Below are positions 32,707-35,036 of a stretch of 35,036 nucleotides of DNA, piece by piece (position 1 is the stretch's first letter; each line of letters opens with the position of its first letter). Both the position numbers and the translations under genes were made by a program. This DNA comes from Candidatus Udaeobacter sp. (lineage in GTDB: Bacteria; Verrucomicrobiota; Verrucomicrobiia; Chthoniobacterales; UBA10450), in assembly GCA_013372845.1 (NCBI GenBank), contig JAALOD010000005.1, positions 36,450 through 71,485 on the forward strand. The letters are read 5' to 3'. The notes under the pieces were generated by a model, which did not search any database, was not told where the DNA came from, and saw only the letters and a list, made by a program, of their open reading frames with translations.

Positions 32707-32891
32707 AGCGCTTATTCAGGATTTTCGAACTATCGAAAAATGAGCAGCGCGTCGTCCTGATCGTGATGTTTGCTCTAATTGTGTTTGCATTCGTAGGATA
32801 CGAACGCCGCGTTCATCATTTCCTGGTTCAACCGACGTCCGCAGAAGTGGAATCCTCTCCGAGCCCTGCCGAATTCAAGGATGAGCAATAG
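32703..32891 (+). CDS. Small single-pass membrane protein, 62 aa
   Basis: A basic N-terminus [16 protein letters not shown] is followed by one membrane helix [17 protein letters not shown] (about 17-33) and a Ser/Pro/Glu-rich tail. The ATG overlaps the queC stop. The '[16 protein letters not shown]' start resembles the membrane lead of helix-hairpin-helix (ComEA-like) proteins, but no such domain follows here. Function unknown. Confidence 0.7.
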   Translation: MKRLFRIFELSKNEQRVVLIVMFALIVFAFVGYERRVHHFLVQPTSAEVESSPSPAEFKDEQ

Positions 32892-32977
32892 CTTTATTAT
32901 TCGGTCAGCTCCAGGAGCACATTAACCGCAATGCATATTGATCAGGGCGAGCGGCTGAAATCTCAATATTTGACATA

Positions 32978-33919
32978 TCAATCCTCGCTTAGCCCGGGAA
33001 TTCGCCCGTAGCCGACAAAGGCCGGGCTGATTTTGGCGTCGCCACTGTTGGGTGGCGGCGGCATTTTGAAATCGAAAACGCTGACGCCAAAGCGCTGTTT
33101 CCCATCGTAAGTGCGACCATCACTCGACCCGACCATGACGCGCTTTTTGGTTCGTTTTTCGCGGCCCAGATAAATCATCGTGTGCGTGATGGGCGGATCG
33201 CGATCGATGTTGTAAGTGCCACTCCAAAAGAGTAAGTCCCCGGGTTGAAGAGCATCGAGCTCGAACGTATCCTCCTTGTGGCTCAAGACCGCATTGAAAT
33301 TTCCCGCTTTGCGCACCCAGACATATTGCTGGCTCGAATCGCGCGGCACATCTTTGAACCCGTTTTCGGTCAGAAGATAATAAATGAACCCGGAGCAATC
33401 CATGCCACCATTCGCGGGATCTGCGGAACCGTAGTTATAACCCAAATTTTGTTTTGTCAGCTCCAGGCCTGCATCAACGATTTGGCGCACTTTTTGAGAA
33501 TAATTGTCGTAGCCTGAAATCTCATCGGGCGTAAGAGTTACGTTCGGGGCGCCTTTCTTTTCTGCGCCGGGATGCGGCGAGCGTGAAGGGCTTGGAGTTT
33601 CAGTTGGACTTGGGACCGGGCTTTCTTCGGGAGTCGCTGTTGGTGTGGGAGACGCTTTTTTGCGCTTTGATTTTGTCTTCGGCGTGGCGGTCGGAGACGG
33701 AGTCGGTGAAACCTTCTTATGTTTTGGCGAAGCTGTTGGCGATGGGCTGGGTGTCGGTTTCTTCGTTGAGCTTTTCCGATGCTTACGCGGAGGCGGCGTT
33801 GGTGTCGCAAAAATCTTCTTAATCTTTGTGCCTAACGATTCTTCAGCCGCATTCGTGGCATCAGTTACCCCGAAAAACAGTGCCGAGAGTAAAAGCAGTC
33901 CGACAAATTTGAGAGACAC
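32978..33919 (-). CDS. Secreted NlpC/P60 peptidoglycan peptidase with Pro-rich linker, 313 aa
   Basis: Signal peptide VSLKFVGLLLLSALFFGVTD with cleavage likely before AEESLG. A long low-complexity linker of Thr/Pro/Ser/Lys repeats (TPSPSPTASPKHKK and variants, about 38-130) leads to a C-terminal NlpC/P60 domain. The catalytic Cys is in GGMDCSGFIYYLL and the His in ITHTMIYLGRE, after the LQPGDLLFWSG strand. Such enzymes cut D-Glu-diaminopimelate bonds in cell-wall peptides. The GTG at 33919 has GGGAG five bases upstream. The longer alternative from 34030 is translated from a palindromic repeat. Confidence 0.9.
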   Translation of the reverse strand: MSLKFVGLLLLSALFFGVTDATNAAEESLGTKIKKIFATPTPPPRKHRKSSTKKPTPSPSPTASPKHKKVSPTPSPTATPKTKSKRKKASPTPTATPEESPVPSPTETPSPSRSPHPGAEKKGAPNVTLTPDEISGYDNYSQKVRQIVDAGLELTKQNLGYNYGSADPANGGMDCSGFIYYLLTENGFKDVPRDSSQQYVWVRKAGNFNAVLSHKEDTFELDALQPGDLLFWSGTYNIDRDPPITHTMIYLGREKRTKKRVMVGSSDGRTYDGKQRFGVSVFDFKMPPPPNSGDAKISPAFVGYGRIPGLSED

Positions 33920-33932
33920 GGCGGCTCCCGAA

Positions 33933-34023
33933 GCGGCAAAGCATTGCCGCACTCCAAAACGTGGCCGTGCTTGTAAGCTCGCATTTCGCACTCGCGTTTT
34001 GGAGTGCGGCGGTGCTCCGCCGC
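33933..34023. repeat. Two-hairpin palindromic element (REPIN-like)
   Basis: Hairpin 1 is GCGGCAA-AGCA-TTGCCGC at 33933-33950. Hairpin 2 is GCGGCGG-TGCT-CCGCCGC at 34006-34023. Adjacent inverted GCACTCCAAAAC and GTTTTGGAGTGC sequences join them. It lies directly upstream of the NlpC gene and may contain or block its promoter. Confidence 0.78.
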
Positions 34024-34083
34024 TTTTCATATTGTATAGCAGCCGATTAACAGCATCAGCAGGAGCAAGAGTAAGAGGACGAA

Positions 34084-35036
34084 TCAGCCAGCGAGTTCCT
34101 GGAGAATTGCTTTGTTGAGGCGAATCCCGCCCTCGAAATTTTCGAGAGGAAAATTTTCGTTAGGCGAGTGCGCGCGGCAATCAGGCAGCGCAAGTCCCAT
34201 CAGCAATGTTTCGATGCCGAGAATGGCTCGGAATTGCGAGACAATGGGAATGCTGCCGCCTTCACGTATCAGCGCGGGATCGCAGTTGAACGCTTCGCGC
34301 AATGCGCGCTGCGCCGCTTCGCCGATTGCTGAACGCGGATCGGTGAGATACCACGGACCACTATGGCCGTCGGTGATTTCGAGCGTAACGCCTTTGGCGA
34401 GATTTTTTTGTAAATGCGCTCTTGCCAGCTTTAGAATTTCATCGCCTTCCTGTTCCGGAACCAGGCGGAAAGTCAGTTTCGCCATCGCATGACTTGCGAT
34501 GACTGTCTTTGTCCCTTGCCCCTGATATCCTCCACCGATTCCATTGATCTCGGCTGTTGGTCTAGCCCAGATGCGCTCGAGCGCATTGTAACCAGCTTCG
34601 CCGAACAGTTCCGGCACGCCTGTTTCCTTCAGTATCAGTTTGTCGCCATCGACTGGAAGTTTTCGCCACGCTTCCCGCTCCCATTTTTCCAGCGGCTTAA
34701 CCCGATCATAGAATCCGGCGATTGCCACGCGGCCTTCGCGATCGTGAAGCGTTGCGAGCAATTGCGCCAGCGCCGTAATTGGATTTTGGACGGCACCCCC
34801 AAAAACCCCGGAATGCAAATCCATCTTCGGCCCAGTGACCTTGATCTCGAGAGCGGTCACTCCACGCAGACCATAGCTGAGTGTTGGCACGCCTCGCTCA
34901 ATCATTCCAGTATCGGAGACCACGGCTACTTCGCTTTTCAGTGCATCGCGATTTTCCCGCAAAAAAACGCCCAGGTGTGCGCTGCCGATTTCCTCTTCGC
35001 CTTCAATTACCAGATGCAAATTCACTGGCAGGTCGC
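34084..35036 (-). CDS. M20-family metallopeptidase, C-terminal part, cut by window edge
   Basis: About 317 C-terminal residues of a dizinc dipeptidase/carboxypeptidase of the M20 family; the N-terminus with the first His and Asp ligands is outside the window. Visible: general base and ligand Glu in LVIEGEEEIGS, the AVVSDTGM ligand Asp, the dimerisation lid domain from LSYGLRGVTALEIKVTGP onward, and the final His ligand in DCRAHSPNENF. The lid sequence and the terminal SPNENFPLENFEGGI match the large dipeptidase subgroup (CNDP2/PepV-like). No other gene in the window links to it. Confidence 0.92.
   Translation of the reverse strand, partial: DLPVNLHLVIEGEEEIGSAHLGVFLRENRDALKSEVAVVSDTGMIERGVPTLSYGLRGVTALEIKVTGPKMDLHSGVFGGAVQNPITALAQLLATLHDREGRVAIAGFYDRVKPLEKWEREAWRKLPVDGDKLILKETGVPELFGEAGYNALERIWARPTAEINGIGGGYQGQGTKTVIASHAMAKLTFRLVPEQEGDEILKLARAHLQKNLAKGVTLEITDGHSGPWYLTDPRSAIGEAAQRALREAFNCDPALIREGGSIPIVSQFRAILGIETLLMGLALPDCRAHSPNENFPLENFEGGIRLNKAILQELAG

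Overview
The window looks like chromosomal DNA of a soil or freshwater Verrucomicrobium of the Chthoniobacter/Spartobacteria type. The strongest clue is a four-gene 'Verru_Chthon cassette' (positions 11738-16666, minus strand), a prepilin-like gene set known from that group. Other support is a Gram-negative envelope toolkit (heptosyltransferase-like GT9 plus MsbA-like exporter), many small lineage-style proteins, and intergenic DNA crowded with short palindromic repeats. No rRNA, tRNA, CRISPR array, insertion sequence or prophage was recognised.

Layout. 1-272: 5' end of lepA (minus). 615-967: a translationally coupled pair of tiny genes, one encoding a secreted peptide. 1027-3850: GYD-domain protein, FHA membrane protein, HAD phosphatase, STAS protein and a membrane methyltransferase. 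3831-9212: two GT4 glycosyltransferases, a GT9 heptosyltransferase-like enzyme and an MsbA-like ABC exporter, probably building and flipping lipopolysaccharide. 9323-10870: PHP protein, DUF1330 protein and a 59-residue membrane peptide. 10980-11596: a decayed 3' end of a cassette-A gene beside a toxin-antitoxin pair. 11738-16666: cassette genes D-B-C-A. 16793-17404: a PIN-toxin/antitoxin pair with a palindromic operator candidate. 17750-21458: frameshifted NADP isocitrate dehydrogenase and an S9 peptidase. 21575-26380: a dlt-type D-alanylation locus (D, small ORF, C, X, A, B). 26580-30455: frameshifted pgi, a soluble histidine kinase and a damaged NtrC-type regulator. 30458-35036: DUF6572-like and cupin_5 proteins, queF-queC, a small membrane protein, an NlpC/P60 peptidase and a partial M20 peptidase.

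The most interesting system is the dlt locus. A Gram-negative bacterium carries dltA, dltB, dltC and dltD together with a 45-residue dltX. There is also a previously unmarked 50-codon gene whose peptide repeats the N-terminal membrane segment of DltD and whose stop overlaps the dltC start. A perfect 21-bp palindrome lies upstream of that small gene, and DltB carries an extra C-terminal domain. The order D-orf-C-X-A-B and the lack of teichoic acids in this phylum suggest that another surface polymer is D-alanylated.

Caveat on sequence quality: icd, pgi, the NtrC-type regulator and possibly a RelE/ParE-like toxin are broken by small indels. Most are single-base losses in homopolymers, and about nine are packed into 260 bases of the regulator. 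This may be assembly error rather than gene death. Several gene starts also run into repeat DNA, so I moved those starts inward.
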